A DNA stretch of 6,773 nucleotides from Clostridiales bacterium (GTDB lineage: Bacteria; Bacillota; Clostridia; Oscillospirales; Acutalibacteraceae): the NCBI GenBank assembly GCA_019421725.1, contig JAHZES010000062.1, positions 3,820 through 10,592 on the forward strand, read 5' to 3'. The notes under the pieces are model-generated. The model was given only the letters and a program-made list of their open reading frames with translations, was not told where the DNA came from and made no database searches. The first letter of the stretch is position 1; the number at the start of each line of letters is the position of its first letter. Shown piece by piece: positions 6,167-6,773 of this stretch. The translations under genes were made by a program, and so were the position numbers.

Positions 6167-6180
6167 TATTTATCACAAGG

Positions 6181-6773
6181 TCAATGCAGACGTGCGCCTG
6201 CGGGCAAATCGTCGGCAAAAACCACCTTAACGCCGCCGTCCGGCGTATCGCCGGCGATCAGCATCCCATTGCTCTCCACACCGCAGAGCGTAGCGGGCGC
6301 CAAATTGGCGATCACAATAATATTATGGCCGATCAGCTGCTCCGGGGTATAATGCTTTGCGATGCCGGAAACGATGGTTCTTTCACCCTCTCCGTCATCC
6401 AACGTAATTTTCAGAAGCTTCTTTGCGCGCTTGACCGGCTCACATGCAACGATTTTTGCAACGCGCAGCTCCACCTTGTCAAAGTCTTCGATTGTGATTT
6501 GCGCCTGCTTTTCTTTTGACTGCGGCTTTTCTTCCGCCGTTTTGGCATCTTTTTGCGCAGCCTCCTGCTGTTTTGCGATCATCTCGTTGAGCGCCGCGAT
6601 TTCCTGATCCATATCGATCCGCTGGAACAGGATTTCGCCTTTTTTCACCGTAACATTGGCGGGCAGAACCCCAAATTGATTCAGCTTATCGTACTCTGTA
6701 TCCGCTGCGGATGCACCGATCTGTTCCAGTGCGCGGGGCATTGTGGTCGGCATAAACGGCGCAAGCAGCGCGG
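6181..6773 (-). CDS. metG: methionyl-tRNA synthetase, C-terminal part (cut by the right window edge)
   Basis: This is the last 196 residues of MetRS, which charges tRNA-Met with methionine at the cost of ATP. The visible part begins ALLAPFMPTTMPRALEQIG, the conserved end of the anticodon-binding helical domain. A Lys/Glu/Gln/Ala-rich linker follows at about residues 60-90 of the visible part. The last 105 residues are the appended EMAP-II-like tRNA-binding domain: FDKVELRVAKIVACEPVKRA, then TIVSGIAKHYTPEQLIG, NIIVIANLAP and SNGMLIAG. That OB-fold domain promotes tRNA binding and dimerisation in MetRS. The catalytic HIGH and KMSKS motifs lie outside the window. The gene ends with TGA, 14 bases before a strong hairpin terminator, and tatD follows. 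A free-standing tRNA-binding domain protein (YtpR/Arc1p-like) is unlikely because the MetRS anticodon-domain sequence is continuous with it. Confidence 0.95.
   Translation of the reverse strand, partial: ALLAPFMPTTMPRALEQIGASAADTEYDKLNQFGVLPANVTVKKGEILFQRIDMDQEIAALNEMIAKQQEAAQKDAKTAEEKPQSKEKQAQITIEDFDKVELRVAKIVACEPVKRAKKLLKITLDDGEGERTIVSGIAKHYTPEQLIGHNIIVIANLAPATLCGVESNGMLIAGDTPDGGVKVVFADDLPAGARLH

Overview
The window holds ordinary housekeeping genes from a low-to-mid GC Gram-positive bacterium, most likely a Clostridia member near Oscillospiraceae/Acutalibacteraceae. This placement is an inference. It rests on the DUF951 protein, a metG-tatD pair, a two-domain Sua5, a membrane-anchored SLT protein beside coaE, an M18 aminopeptidase of the clostridial type, and strong GGAGG-like ribosome binding sites. 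I see no insertion sequence, phage gene, CRISPR array, tRNA or rRNA.

Layout from right to left on the minus strand. The 3' end of metG (methionyl-tRNA synthetase with its C-terminal tRNA-binding domain) enters from the right edge and ends at a strong, probably bidirectional, hairpin terminator. tatD follows. The only plus-strand gene, encoding a three-S1-domain RNA-binding protein, converges on tatD. Its start shares a divergent intergenic region with a minus-strand run of six genes: DUF951, prfA (release factor 1), sua5/tsaC (threonylcarbamoyl-AMP synthase), coaE (dephospho-CoA kinase), a small anchored lytic transglycosylase, and an M18 aminopeptidase that runs off the left edge.

The six genes are closely spaced (TGATG overlap, then gaps of 25, 33, 35 and 74 bases), so they probably form one operon. 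A good extended -10 promoter lies just upstream of DUF951. The general theme is translation: methionine charging, possible tRNA proofreading by TatD, ribosome/mRNA binding by the S1 protein, termination by RF1, and tRNA t6A37 synthesis by Sua5. CoA synthesis, cell-wall turnover and peptide degradation are attached at the distal end.

No undescribed system is evident. The points most worth a second look are the S1 protein with its structured leader, a 9-bp inverted repeat joining the convergent S1 and tatD 3' ends, the DUF951-prfA translational coupling, and the lack of prmC beside prfA.
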